Positions 1-7,760 of a DNA stretch of 44,291 bases are shown here, one piece after another (within the stretch, counting starts at the first letter, position 1; each line of letters opens with the position of its first letter). The stretch comes from Streptomyces sp. Isolate_45 (GTDB lineage: Bacteria > Actinomycetota > Actinomycetes > Streptomycetales > Streptomycetaceae). The notes beneath the pieces were generated by a model. The model saw only the letters and a program-made list of their open reading frames with translations, was not told the DNA's origin and made no database searches. The stretch is from contig NZ_JANFAK020000064.1 of the NCBI RefSeq assembly GCF_024721315.2, positions 1 to 44,291 of the forward strand, read 5' to 3'. A program made the position numbers and the translations under genes.

Positions 1-86
1 CGGACGACGCGCTATAGCGACTAGAGCAGCGCCACCGCTAGGGCACCACGCCCGCGGGGCGATCTAGGGGCGACGCGAACCCCGAC

Positions 87-123
87 GGGGGCGCCGGGGC
101 CGATCGGCCCGGGCCCCCCTTTC
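87..123 (+). terminator. Imperfect GC-rich hairpin, possible terminator
   Basis: A run of G at 87-92 can pair with GCCCCC at 113-118 around an inner GGCC/GGCC stem, and three T follow on the plus strand. It lies just beyond the 3' end of the minus-strand cupin gene, so it could end that transcript or one entering from outside the window. The pairing is imperfect and the T tract is short. I see no gene in bases 1-180. Confidence 0.3.
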
Positions 124-180
124 ACGTTCTCCTCGCGCCGTTCCGGCGCACGCCGTTCTCCTCCGCCGTCGCGGGCGCGC

Positions 181-561
181 TCAGTCGAGCTGCGAGACGA
201 TCATCACGCAGTCCTGGAGGGCCTTGGTGGCGTGCCCCTTGCCCTGGGTGTCCTCGACGAGCTGGGTGTTGCCCGGGGTGAAGGTCCGCCAGGTGCCGTC
301 ACTGACGCCGCACTCCAGCAGACCGCTGATCAGGGTCATGATCTGGCGGCGCGGCGCGGGGTGGAAGTCGCCCACGTACCCGGCCGGCAGGAAGAGGTAG
401 ACGGCCTGCTTGGCCGGCACGCCCTCGGAGACGAAGATCGGCGGCGCGGGCGGGGCGAAATTGACGGCGGTCACCTCCAGCGTCTCGTCGATGAAATGCG
501 ATTCGCCGTTCTCGTCGTTGTAGAGACGCGATACGGCGATTTTTGCGGTCTCGGCGCTCAC
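181..561 (-). CDS. Small cupin-fold protein
   Basis: This 126-aa protein reads as a single cupin domain. The central part (about residues 60-110) has a His-Pro-Ala-Pro-Arg-Arg-Gln stretch, a Ser-Gly turn with a following Glu, a Pro-Gly-Asn turn, and an acidic GlyLysGlyHis motif near residue 108. This is the usual layout of small metal-binding cupins in actinobacterial clusters. No signal peptide or membrane segment is visible. It is transcribed away from the tRNA-like gene, and its upstream region contains the three 11-bp-spaced heptamers at 655-683, so it may share control with the azoxy genes. Small cupins can be isomerases, oxygenases or binding proteins. The substrate cannot be told from sequence, and a role in the azoxy pathway is inferred from position only. 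Confidence 0.75.
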   Translation of the reverse strand: MSAETAKIAVSRLYNDENGESHFIDETLEVTAVNFAPPAPPIFVSEGVPAKQAVYLFLPAGYVGDFHPAPRRQIMTLISGLLECGVSDGTWRTFTPGNTQLVEDTQGKGHATKALQDCVMIVSQLD

Positions 562-654
562 GGGAACTCCCGGGTATCTGGTGAAGTGGCTCGATCGCCC
601 TTCACTATCCCAGCGGGCACTGATGGGCCCCTGACCGTTCCCCCGAATTCCGGT

Positions 655-683
655 CTCAGAAATCCATCAGCAGCCTGTCAGCG
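655..683 (+). promoter_or_regulatory. Three 11-bp-spaced heptamers (SARP-type operator) before the tRNA-like gene
   Basis: Heptamers CTCAGAA (655), ATCAGCA (666) and GTCAGCG (677) share a TCAG core repeating exactly every 11 bp (656, 667, 678). Direct heptamers with 4-bp spacers are the classic binding pattern of SARP activators (AfsR, ActII-ORF4 and DnrI family). The repeats point toward the tRNA-like gene, whose 5' end is 36 bp beyond the last heptamer. They also lie about 94 bp upstream of the divergent cupin start. The same core and period occur six times in the vlmA/vlmH intergenic region. No SARP gene is in the window, so the cognate regulator is inferred. The valanimycin cluster is known to use a SARP (VlmI). 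Confidence 0.65.
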
Positions 684-718
684 GCGGCGTGCCAAGCTGA
701 TGCCAGAGAAAGGCCGTT

Positions 719-809
<91 letters not shown>

Positions 810-825
810 AGGTGCTCATCCCAGG

Positions 826-866
826 CACGCGCATCCCGATCCGAACCAAGGGGTGCGCGTGTCTTT
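826..866 (+). terminator. Intrinsic terminator of the tRNA-like gene
   Basis: A 12-bp stem (826-837 with 850-861, one T-G wobble) with a 12-nt loop is followed by TCTTT, beginning 18 nt after the tRNA 3' end. This is the usual layout of a tRNA gene terminator and suggests a short monocistronic transcript. A second, weaker inverted repeat (about 874-902) follows before the next gene. The remaining bases up to 1047 hold no gene I can support. Confidence 0.7.
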
Positions 867-1047
867 GGCATGAGGGGCCCCCGCCGCACCGGCCCGGGCC
901 CCCTCCGGCGCCCCTCCCGCCCCGGACTCGCGGAGCGAGGACGTGTATCCAGCCGATCCGCCCGCGGGTCCGCGTCGACGGATCCGATTCCCTCACCACA
1001 CCCGCGCGACCCGACCAGGCGTCGTTTCCCGAGCGACCTTGAGAGAC

Positions 1048-2139
1048 ATGGAGACGCAGTTGCCCAGCACCGACAACCACACCGATCCCGCGATCCGCAG
1101 GACCGACGCCGCAGCGCTCGTCGAGGAGGTCTCGTCCTGGCTGGCCGTCGACGCCGACGAGATCGACGCCAAGTTCGCCGGCGAGCGGGCCAGGGTCGTC
1201 GAGGCGGTCACCCGGATGAACGCGGCCGCGGTGGCCGGCCCCGACCGGGACGACGCCCACTACCAGCAGCAACTCCTGCTGTCGCGCATCTACCAGACGG
1301 TGATGCAGATACCGTCGCGGCCCACGGCCGAGGGCTCCGTGCTCGTCCACGAGGTCACCCGGCTCCTGGAGCACGCCACCCTCACCACCGAGGACGCCCA
1401 TCTGGAACCCGGGCTGCTGGAGTCCGCGCCGACCGAACCCAAGCAGTTCCTGTCCTGGCTCAAGGGCCTGGTCCGCAAGCACCGCGCCTTCAAGCACCCG
1501 TACTACACCGACTTCATCAACCGCGAGGCGCGCAGCGAGGACCTGCGCACGTACGTCATCCAGGAGTCGCTGATCGACGGCCGCTTCGACGACTTCCTCG
1601 CGATGATGCAGATCGGCACGGCCGGCGCGAGCAAGATGGAGATCGCCGGCAACTACTGGGACGAGATGGGCAACGGCGACCCCGAGGCCGTGCACACCCA
1701 CCTCTTCAACAAGATCTACGAGGTCTTCGACGTCCGCGCCGAGGACCTGGAAGCCGCCATGACCACCACCGACCTGCATTCGGGCAACCTCGCGGTGCTG
1801 CTGTGCCGCTACCGCCACCTCTACCCGGAGGCGGTCGGCTTCCTCGGCATGACCGAATGGCTGGCCCCCGACCGGTTCCGCAACGTCGTGCGCGCCTGGG
1901 AGCGGCTCGGTCTGCCCGAGGTCGGCATCACCTACCACCGGCTGCACATCACCATCGACTCGCAGCACGCGGCGGGCTGGTTCCACAACGTGGTCATCCC
2001 GAGCGCCGACACCGCCTACATGCGCCGGGGCATCGCCCGCGGCGCGCTGTGGCGGGCCAACTCCTCCGCCCGCCACCTCGACGAGCGCCTGCAACTGGCG
2101 CGGATGTCCGCCGAGCGCACGCCCGTCGCCGCGGGCTGA
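1048..2139 (+). CDS. Haem-oxygenase-like diiron oxidase (iron-containing redox enzyme family)
   Basis: The 363-aa product belongs to the haem-oxygenase-fold diiron oxidase/oxygenase (HDO) family, which includes N-oxygenases such as SznF and decarboxylating desaturases such as UndA. Visible signature pieces are Glu173 in an all-helical stretch, Trp-Asp-Glu-Met-Gly at 204-208, a His-Thr-His pair at 216-218, Glu270, and the C-terminal His297-x2-His300-x3-Asp304-x2-His307 cluster. Together these can supply the His/carboxylate ligands for two irons. A longer in-frame start exists at 943, but ATG 1048 follows a GAGAG sequence and fits the family length. The next gene starts 4 nt after its stop, so the two are likely co-translated. 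In an azoxy cluster it is a candidate N-oxidase or amine-modifying enzyme. The substrate is unknown. Confidence 0.8.
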   Translation: METQLPSTDNHTDPAIRRTDAAALVEEVSSWLAVDADEIDAKFAGERARVVEAVTRMNAAAVAGPDRDDAHYQQQLLLSRIYQTVMQIPSRPTAEGSVLVHEVTRLLEHATLTTEDAHLEPGLLESAPTEPKQFLSWLKGLVRKHRAFKHPYYTDFINREARSEDLRTYVIQESLIDGRFDDFLAMMQIGTAGASKMEIAGNYWDEMGNGDPEAVHTHLFNKIYEVFDVRAEDLEAAMTTTDLHSGNLAVLLCRYRHLYPEAVGFLGMTEWLAPDRFRNVVRAWERLGLPEVGITYHRLHITIDSQHAAGWFHNVVIPSADTAYMRRGIARGALWRANSSARHLDERLQLARMSAERTPVAAG

Positions 2140-2143
2140 GGCC

Positions 2144-2842
2144 GTGGCGTCGCCGAGCGGGCACGCGCTGCGCGAGCACGGGTTCGCCCTGACCGGGCTG
2201 CCGCCCGTCCCCGCGGTGGTCGCCGCCGGCTTCGCGGACCTTCCGCGGCCGCCCCTGCGGCTGCGGATGTCGTGGACGGCCGATGACGACTGGCTGTTCC
2301 AGTACGTCCCCGCGGCCGCCGGGCCCGCGAGCCCCGTACGGGACCTCGCGGACCGGCGGCTCGCTGCGGGCCTGTCGGCGCTGTTGCGGTCCACGCTCAG
2401 CGGGCCGTGGCTCGACATCCACGCGGATTGGCTGATCGAACTGCACCGGGTCCGCACCGTCGCCCCCGCCGGGGAGGCGGCGCGGGTGGAACGACCCGGG
2501 CGACCGGCCGGCTGCGCGTTCACCCTGGTGGCGGTGGCAGGCCGCGACGGTACGGGGAGCCTGCGCTCTCGGCTGTACGCTCCCGGGCGCGTCGGGCCGC
2601 TCGTGGAGGCGGCCCCCGCGCCCGGGCAGGGCGTCCTGTTGGACCGGCGGGCCGTCGTCGACGACCGGCACGAGCTGCTGGCCGGGGCCGGCGGGCCGGT
2701 GGTCCAGGACTTGTTGGTCGCGCACCTCTCCCCGGCCTCCGGGCCGGTGGAGGCGGCTCCGGGTCCGGCCCTGCGGCGACGCCCGATGCTGGTGCGCGGG
2801 CCGGCCGGCACCGTGGTGAGCACCCGGCCGGCCCTGCGCTGA
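2144..2842 (+). CDS. Putative 2OG-Fe(II) dioxygenase (PF10014-like)
   Basis: The 232-aa protein starts at GTG 2144, 4 nt after the HDO stop, so the pair forms an operon. Residues 88-105 contain His93-x-Asp95 followed by an Arg-rich strand. A second conserved block has Asp-Asp-Arg-His with His176 about 80 residues later. The spacing matches the HxD...H facial triad of the 2OG-Fe dioxygenase family related to amino-acid hydroxylases. A Gly-Pro-Leu-Val stretch precedes the distal His, as in that family. Similarity is judged by eye and is modest, so this call is tentative. The alternative is an uncharacterised accessory protein. A strong hairpin array ends the operon just downstream. Confidence 0.5.
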   Translation: MASPSGHALREHGFALTGLPPVPAVVAAGFADLPRPPLRLRMSWTADDDWLFQYVPAAAGPASPVRDLADRRLAAGLSALLRSTLSGPWLDIHADWLIELHRVRTVAPAGEAARVERPGRPAGCAFTLVAVAGRDGTGSLRSRLYAPGRVGPLVEAAPAPGQGVLLDRRAVVDDRHELLAGAGGPVVQDLLVAHLSPASGPVEAAPGPALRRRPMLVRGPAGTVVSTRPALR

Positions 2843-2859
2843 GGGCCTGATCGGAACGG

Positions 2860-2937
2860 GAGGGCGGGGCGGTGGGGGACTCCCCCGCCGCCCCGCCCTC
2901 CGCGTGCGGGGGCCCGCCCACGGCCGCGCCCCCGCAC
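2860..2937. terminator. Bidirectional terminator hairpins between convergent genes
   Basis: The first hairpin has a 19-bp stem (2860-2878 with 2882-2900, one T-G wobble) and a 3-nt loop. The second has a perfect 10-bp stem (2904-2913 with 2928-2937). They lie between the plus-strand HDO/2OG operon and the 3' end of the minus-strand vlmA operon, so they likely end transcription from both sides. Confidence 0.75.
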
Positions 2938-2980
2938 GGGAATCCGTACGGGGGCGCGGGCGGGGAGGACGTACGGGTTC

Positions 2981-3160
2981 TCAGGACGCGGCGGCTCCTT
3001 CCCGGAGCAGGGCGTCGAGGCGGACCAGGCCCTCCTCGACGGCGCGGGCCGCCTCCAGGTCGTCGGGGGCGGCCGCGCAGGCCTGGAACTGTTCGACGAC
3101 GAGCAGGCCCTGGGCCCGGATCTCCTCGTCCGTCGGGGACGTCGGGGACGTCGGGGGCAT
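2981..3160 (-). CDS. 59-aa acidic helical protein downstream of vlmA
   Basis: The start is an ATG at 3160, preceded by a good GGGAGG ribosome site. It begins 17 nt after the stop of the VlmA-like gene, so it is almost certainly co-transcribed with it. The 59-aa product has a short Pro/Thr/Ser-rich head and then a predicted amphipathic helical pair rich in Glu, Ala and Leu with a single Cys. No known domain is recognisable. Because it is coupled to the seryl-transfer gene, it could be a small partner or chaperone of that enzyme. This is inference from position. A longer in-frame start at 3334 would run through the vlmA coding region and lacks support. Confidence 0.55.
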   Translation of the reverse strand: MPPTSPTSPTDEEIRAQGLLVVEQFQACAAAPDDLEAARAVEEGLVRLDALLREGAAAS

Positions 3161-3177
3161 GGGTGGGCCTCCCTCTC

Positions 3178-4191
3178 TCAGACCGCGTTGCAGGCGCGGA
3201 AGACGTGGACCAGCGCGGGCAGGCTGGCCCGGTGCTGGAAGGCGATGTACTCCGGCAGCACCACGGAGGGCGCCCACTTCTGCTTGTACTCCAGCTGCGT
3301 GCGCGCCGGGTAGATGTGCGCGCCGTGCTCCCACAGGTGTCGCATGAACCAGTGGAAGCCCGGGCTGTGGCCCGGGAACTGGGGGGCCGTCAGCGAGGTG
3401 AAGGGGGTGAAGCCGAAGTGCAGCCAGCGGGTGCCCTCGGCGGTGAACACGTCGAGGGCCGCCTTGTTGAGGGCCTCCATCACCCCGGGCGGGGAGTCGG
3501 GCTGCCGGCGGCTCAGGTCGTGCATCCAGCCGGGCCGCGGCCCGTAGACGGGGGCGTAGGAGACGTAGCCGATGAGCCGTCCGTCGTGGACGGCGGCGAA
3601 GAGCCGGCGCAGCGGCTGGTAGCGGCCGCCGGTCTGGCCGACGAGGAACTCCAGCGGTTTGACGCCCTCGCCCTTGGTGGCGAGCCAGGCGGTGTCGAGC
3701 GCGGCGATCTGGTCGGCCCAGTCCTCGTAGGGGGCTTCGCGGATCTCCAGGCCGCTGCGCAGCGCCCGGGAGATCTTGTTGCGGAGCTGCATGAACTTGG
3801 TGCCCGCCAGAGTGAAGGTCTCCAGGTCGACGACGTAGGAGGCGCCCATCTGGTTCACGGTGAAGCCCTGGTCGACGTAGACGTCGGCGTCCGCGCCCTG
3901 GAGTTGTACCGACACGATCTCGCGGCCCTGTTCGGCGGCGAAGGCGGTGAAGCCGGCCAGGAGCCGGGCCCGGGGGCCGTCGGGGCCGGCCGGGGCGAAG
4001 GGTGCGAAGGGGCCGCCGAACTGCACCAGGTAGCGGCCCACGGGCCGGTAGACGATGATCCCGGGCTCGTCCGGCAGCCGGAAGTAGCTGTTCCCGTCAC
4101 TGAAGGCGAAATACGCGCTCGGATTTCCGGCGTCCGCGTACTGCCGGATGGCGTCGAGCGCGACATCCGTCTCCAGAATCGTTCCGGTCAT
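3178..4191 (-). CDS. vlmA: VlmA-like seryl-tRNA:hydroxylamine transferase (DUF2156)
   Basis: The 337-aa protein matches the DUF2156/MprF-C-terminal tRNA-dependent aminoacyltransferase fold. Early blocks are Tyr-Phe-Ala-Phe and Pro-Val-Gly-Arg-Tyr. A middle block Asn-Lys-Ile-Ser-Arg-Ala and a late block Gly-Phe-Thr-Pro-Phe follow, and the C terminus holds a Tyr-Lys-Gln-Lys-Trp-Ala-Pro motif. The latter is typical of MprF relatives that bind the tRNA acceptor end. In valanimycin biosynthesis VlmA moves serine from seryl-tRNA to isobutylhydroxylamine. The same role is inferred here, with the hydroxylamine made by the neighbouring VlmH-like enzyme and Ser-tRNA from the SerRS at 7832. ATG 4191 is preferred because GGGAG lies upstream. 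The in-frame ATG at 4224 has no ribosome site. It diverges from vlmH across the six-heptamer operator. Confidence 0.82.
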   Translation of the reverse strand: MTGTILETDVALDAIRQYADAGNPSAYFAFSDGNSYFRLPDEPGIIVYRPVGRYLVQFGGPFAPFAPAGPDGPRARLLAGFTAFAAEQGREIVSVQLQGADADVYVDQGFTVNQMGASYVVDLETFTLAGTKFMQLRNKISRALRSGLEIREAPYEDWADQIAALDTAWLATKGEGVKPLEFLVGQTGGRYQPLRRLFAAVHDGRLIGYVSYAPVYGPRPGWMHDLSRRQPDSPPGVMEALNKAALDVFTAEGTRWLHFGFTPFTSLTAPQFPGHSPGFHWFMRHLWEHGAHIYPARTQLEYKQKWAPSVVLPEYIAFQHRASLPALVHVFRACNAV

Positions 4192-4270
4192 TTCAGATCC
4201 ATTCTCCCGCGAGCACTTCTCCACTTATGGCACGGGCGGCGCCCCGCCACAAGTGCCGGGCGGTCCCCCG

Positions 4271-4338
4271 GTCAGTCGCGCGTCAGGGCCAAGTCAGGTG
4301 AAATCACTGGTCAGATGGGTGTCAGGCCTCAGTCAGAC
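4271..4338 (+). promoter_or_regulatory. Six GTCAG heptamers in two triplets (SARP-type operator), vlmA/vlmH divergent promoter
   Basis: Heptamers start at 4271 (GTCAGTC), 4282 (GTCAGGG), 4293 (GTCAGGT), 4310 (GTCAGAT), 4321 (GTCAGGC) and 4332 (GTCAGAC). Within each triplet the period is exactly 11 bp, and the two triplets are 17 bp apart. All six carry GTCAG in the same orientation. The array sits about 80 bp from the VlmA-like start and about 100 bp from the VlmH-like start, so it probably controls both. The heptamer/4-bp-spacer pattern is that of SARP activators. The match to the triplet before the tRNA-like gene supports a shared regulator that is not encoded in this window. Confidence 0.78.
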
Positions 4339-4440
4339 GGTGGGTGAAACACTTCTTTCCGAATATTGCCTTTCGGACCGCGGGGAATGTCCCGACCGGT
4401 CCGGAGGAGAATTCCGAGAGAGCCCGAGGAGAAAACGCCG

Positions 4441-5595
4441 ATGCGTTCCCTGACGACAGCCCGCGGGATCTGCGAGCAATTCCATCCAGGTCTTCTCGAC
4501 GCGCTTGAGAACCTGCCGCTCACCTCCGCCGACGGCGGGGCGCGGGAGAGCGCGGACAGCCCGGTGCTGGAGCTGTACCGCGAGCACGCCGGTCCGGGGC
4601 TGCTGGTGCCCGCCGCTTACGGCGGCGCGGCCGCGGGGCCGCTGGAGGCGGTGCGGGTGCAGCGGGCCCTCGCCGCCGCCTCGCCGTCGCTGGGGGTCGC
4701 CTCGACGATGCACCACTTCACCGTCGCGATGCTGTTCCGGCTGGCGGAGGTCACCGACCGGCTCACCCCGACCCAGTTGAAGGTGATGACGGCGGTGGCC
4801 TCGGACGGGCTGTTGCTGGCCTCCGGCTGGGCGGAGGGGCGCACCAGCCAGAACATCCTGACGCCGTCCGTCGTCGCGGAGCGCACCCCCGGCGGGTACC
4901 GGGTCAACGGGTCGAAGAAGCCGTGCAGCCTGTCCCGTTCGATGGACGTGCTGACGGCCAGTGTGGCGGTGACGGGGGACGACGGACGCTCCGGTCTGGC
5001 GCTGATGCTCATTCCGGCCTCCTCGCCGGGCATCACGACCCGGCCGTTTTGGGGGACCCCCGTACTGGCGGCCGCGCAGAGCGACGAGGTCGTGTTCACC
5101 GACGTCGAGGTCCCGGCCGACCTCGTCATCCACAGCACCCCCGAGGACGCCGACCGGCTCGACGACCTGCAGACGGCCGGGTTCACCTGGTTCGAACTGC
5201 TCGCCACCGCCACGTACGTGGGCGCCGCCTCGGAGCTCGTCGCCCGGGTGGTGGCCGGCGGGCGCGGCACGGCCGACGAGCGGGCGCGGCTGGTGGTCCG
5301 GCTCGACGCCGCGGTGGCCCTCGTCGAGGGCGCCGCCCGGGCCCTGGAGGACGGCACCGAGGGCGACGAGGCGGTGGCGGCGGTGCTCACCGCCCGGTAC
5401 GCGTCCCAGGACCTGCTCGCCTCGGCCGTCGACCAGGCCGTGGAGATGCTCGGCGGGATGGCGTTCATCCGTTCCGCGGACGTGGCGTACCTGGCGAGCG
5501 CGGTCCGCGCCCTGGCCTTCCACCCGCCGTCGCGCGCGAGCGTGGCCGCCGAGCTGGCCGACTACTTCGCCGGCAGCCCCCTGCGGCTGTCCTGA
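4441..5595 (+). CDS. vlmH: VlmH-like flavin-dependent amine N-hydroxylase
   Basis: The 384-aa protein has the acyl-CoA dehydrogenase fold. It has an N-terminal helical domain (about 1-110) with Pro-Ala-Ala-Tyr-Gly-Gly, a beta domain (about 120-230) with Ser-Gly-Trp-Ala-Glu-Gly and Gly-Ser-Lys-Lys-Pro, and a C-terminal four-helix domain with Gly-Gly-Met. Two-component monooxygenases of this fold (VlmH/IBAH, DszC type) use reduced FAD from a partner reductase. That partner is encoded two genes downstream. The predicted role is oxidation of a primary amine to a hydroxylamine. ATG 4441 follows GAGGAG at a good distance, while the in-frame ATG 4366 lies in the promoter region. No valine decarboxylase like VlmD is in the window, so the amine source is unknown. 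Confidence 0.82.
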   Translation: MRSLTTARGICEQFHPGLLDALENLPLTSADGGARESADSPVLELYREHAGPGLLVPAAYGGAAAGPLEAVRVQRALAAASPSLGVASTMHHFTVAMLFRLAEVTDRLTPTQLKVMTAVASDGLLLASGWAEGRTSQNILTPSVVAERTPGGYRVNGSKKPCSLSRSMDVLTASVAVTGDDGRSGLALMLIPASSPGITTRPFWGTPVLAAAQSDEVVFTDVEVPADLVIHSTPEDADRLDDLQTAGFTWFELLATATYVGAASELVARVVAGGRGTADERARLVVRLDAAVALVEGAARALEDGTEGDEAVAAVLTARYASQDLLASAVDQAVEMLGGMAFIRSADVAYLASAVRALAFHPPSRASVAAELADYFAGSPLRLS

Positions 5596-5623
5596 TCAGC
5601 CGCCCCGTCGGAAGGACACCCTG

Positions 5624-6151
5624 ATGGACATCAAGAACCCGGTCGAGTCACCGGTCACCTTCAACCTGCACCGCGCCGAGTACCTCGTCGCCTTCGCGGT
5701 GACGATCGGCATGATCCTGTGGCACTTCACGGACATCCGGTGGTTCGTGGCGATCGGCCTGTTCCTCTACATCGATCTGCTGGGCTACATCCCGGGGGCC
5801 ATCGCCTACCGGCGCAGCCCGGACGGGCGGATCCACAAGGCGTACTACGTCCTGTACAACACGATGCACAGCCTGCTCAGCGTGGCCCTCGTGGGTGTGC
5901 TGTGGATGTGGCTGATCGGGCCCGAGTGGGCGTTGCTGGCGCTGCCGTTCCACGTGTTCGGTGACCGGGGCGTCTTCGGGAACTTCCTCAAGCCGTTCGG
6001 GTTGCCCTTCGAGCCGGTGCCCACGCCGCTGGTCGACCGGGTGACGGCGATGCTGAAGCGCCGGGCGGCCACCGACGGCCCGGTGCCGCTGCCCTACGAG
6101 GAGCAGGCCGCCGCCACCGGCGCGGCCGCGGCGGTCGGGGCGCACCGGTGA
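5624..6151 (+). CDS. vlmO: VlmO-like integral membrane protein for azoxy/hydrazine formation
   Basis: The 175-aa protein has about four hydrophobic helices (roughly 20-38, 40-60, 75-98, 100-112) and a soluble tail. Histidines and acids cluster at the helix ends: His16, His34, Asp51, His71, His82, His110 and Asp114, the last two in a Phe-His-Val-Phe-Gly-Asp-Arg motif. This suggests a membrane-embedded metal site. It resembles VlmO of the valanimycin cluster, a conserved member of azoxy clusters linked to N-N bond formation after seryl transfer. The GGAAGGA ribosome site supports the ATG. Its stop overlaps the next start (GTGA), so it is translationally coupled to the flavin reductase. Family assignment is from memory of sequence character and context. 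Confidence 0.7.
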   Translation: MDIKNPVESPVTFNLHRAEYLVAFAVTIGMILWHFTDIRWFVAIGLFLYIDLLGYIPGAIAYRRSPDGRIHKAYYVLYNTMHSLLSVALVGVLWMWLIGPEWALLALPFHVFGDRGVFGNFLKPFGLPFEPVPTPLVDRVTAMLKRRAATDGPVPLPYEEQAAATGAAAAVGAHR

Positions 6152-6780
6152 GCCGCTACCCGACCTGGCTCACGGACCGTTCGGCGTCGGCGCCCGCGCA
6201 GGGGTACGAGGATCCGGAGGCGGCCCGGCTGGCGCTGCGCCGGCTGGCTTCGGGCGTGACGGTGCTGACCGTCAGCCAGGGCGGGGTCCGGCACGGCACC
6301 ACGGCGAGCGCGGTGGTGACCCTGTCGAGGGACCCGCTGGTGCTGGGGGCCTGTCTGCGGCCCACGTCGACGTTCGCCTCGTTGGTGCGCAGGGCGGGCC
6401 GGTTCTCGGTGAACGTGCTGTCCTCGGCGCAGAACGACGTGGCCCGGCGGTTCGCGAACCCCGGACGTCCGCTCGGGGACGCCCAGTTCGAGGGCTTCGA
6501 CTGGTCCACCGACCCGCTCACGGGTGCTCCGCTGCTCGGTGGGAGCTTGGCGCACATGGCCTGCCGGATCCTCGGCTGGCACCAGGTCGGCGACCACGAC
6601 ATGCTCCTCGCCGAGGTGACGGGCGGCAGCCACACCGTCGACTCCCCGATGCTCAGCTTCGCCGGCCGCATGCACAGCGCCGCCGTCACTCCCGCGGCGT
6701 CGGCCGGCGCCGTCCCTTCCGGTGTGCCCGCCCCTTCCGGCGCTTCCACCGTTTCCGTCTCTCCCAGCGAGGTGTCATGA
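6148..6780 (+). CDS. vlmR: VlmR-like flavin reductase
   Basis: The 210-aa protein is a flavin-reductase-like FMN-binding domain protein of the short-chain reductases that feed two-component monooxygenases. Signature pieces are a Leu-Ala-Ser-Gly-Val-Thr-Val-Leu-Thr strand near residue 32, a Gly-Thr-Thr-Ala-Ser-Ala segment, a Leu-Arg-Pro-Thr-Ser-Thr-Phe segment, a Phe-Ser-Val-Asn-Val-Leu strand and a Gly-Asp-His-Asp near residue 150. The Ala/Pro/Ser-rich tail after residue 185 is probably disordered. It starts at GTG, overlapping the vlmO stop, and ends overlapping the vlmB start (ATGA). It most likely supplies reduced flavin to the VlmH homologue. Confidence 0.85.
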   Translation: MSRYPTWLTDRSASAPAQGYEDPEAARLALRRLASGVTVLTVSQGGVRHGTTASAVVTLSRDPLVLGACLRPTSTFASLVRRAGRFSVNVLSSAQNDVARRFANPGRPLGDAQFEGFDWSTDPLTGAPLLGGSLAHMACRILGWHQVGDHDMLLAEVTGGSHTVDSPMLSFAGRMHSAAVTPAASAGAVPSGVPAPSGASTVSVSPSEVS

Positions 6781-7760
6781 CCACCGTTCCGCAGATCCCC
6801 GTCGAGGCCGACTGGGACCGCGCGCCCAACCTGCTGGACGGCGCGCAGGAGATGACCCTGACCGCCGACGAGTGCGACCTCGGGTACTGGCTGTCGGCCG
6901 TCGCCCAGGGCACCCTGCGCGGGCGGGCCGAGGCCGGCCACGACGCCGTCACCCCCGCCCACATGCGCGAGGACGGGCCGCTGCGCCGGGCGCTCGTGCT
7001 GGAGCTGGGCAACCGGTCGCTGGCCGAGTCCCGGGCGGTGGAGGTGCTGTCCCACTACGTGATCGGCGCGCCCGGCGTCGTCGAGCAGGAGTTCTTCACC
7101 ACGCAGGTGGTCGACGAGGCCCGGCACGCGATGATCTTCCGCAAGCACCTGGTGGACCTGGGGGTGCCCGCGGCCGGGCTGCTCGGCTTCATCAAGGAGC
7201 AGGGCGCCGACTACACCCGGCGGGTGCTGAACCCGATCGCCGAGTTCGCCACGACCGTGGTCCGCGACGAGGGCGACTTCATCGGCGCGGTCGCCGTGTT
7301 CACCATCGTCATCGAAGGGGTGCTGGCGCCCGCCGCCGAGCTCAGCGAACGCAAGTGGACGCTCCTCGACCCGGCCGCCGCCGAGATCGCGCGCGGTGCC
7401 TCGATCGACGAGATCCGCCACCTGACCGTGGGCAGCTCCATCGTGCGCGAGCACCTGGCGCTGAACCCCTCGTACCGGCCGCGGCTGATCGAGCTGATCC
7501 GGCGCGGCCGGCAGCTGTGGGACGAGCTGCCCTCGGAGGAGTTCGTGCTGGAACGCGAGGAGCTGTTCCAGGAGGGCATGTTCGCCCACGCCGGGCTGCT
7601 GGACGGGTACGAGGTCTTCCCCGGCTGCAAGCTCCTGGAGACGACCCCGAAGCAGCGCTACGACCTCGCCGAGCAGTGGACCGACGACATGGCCGAGGTG
7701 CGGCTGCCGTACATGGGCATCCCGGAGGCCGTGGACATCATCCGCAACCACCCGCGGTGA
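6777..7760 (+). CDS. vlmB: VlmB-like ferritin-fold diiron oxygenase
   Basis: The 327-aa helical protein has the ferritin-like diiron signature. A Glu at 84 or 89 comes first, then Asp-Glu-Ala-Arg-His at 113-117 (ExxH), Glu180 in the third helix, and Asp-Glu-Ile-Arg-His at 211-215 (second ExxH). Together these form a complete four-carboxylate two-histidine site. A VlmB-type protein is a conserved member of azoxy clusters. A role in oxidising the hydrazine intermediate to the azoxy group is plausible and is treated here as inference. It starts at ATG 6777, overlapping the flavin reductase stop by 4 nt, and is the last of four coupled genes before the SerRS. Confidence 0.75.
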   Translation: MTTVPQIPVEADWDRAPNLLDGAQEMTLTADECDLGYWLSAVAQGTLRGRAEAGHDAVTPAHMREDGPLRRALVLELGNRSLAESRAVEVLSHYVIGAPGVVEQEFFTTQVVDEARHAMIFRKHLVDLGVPAAGLLGFIKEQGADYTRRVLNPIAEFATTVVRDEGDFIGAVAVFTIVIEGVLAPAAELSERKWTLLDPAAAEIARGASIDEIRHLTVGSSIVREHLALNPSYRPRLIELIRRGRQLWDELPSEEFVLEREELFQEGMFAHAGLLDGYEVFPGCKLLETTPKQRYDLAEQWTDDMAEVRLPYMGIPEAVDIIRNHPR

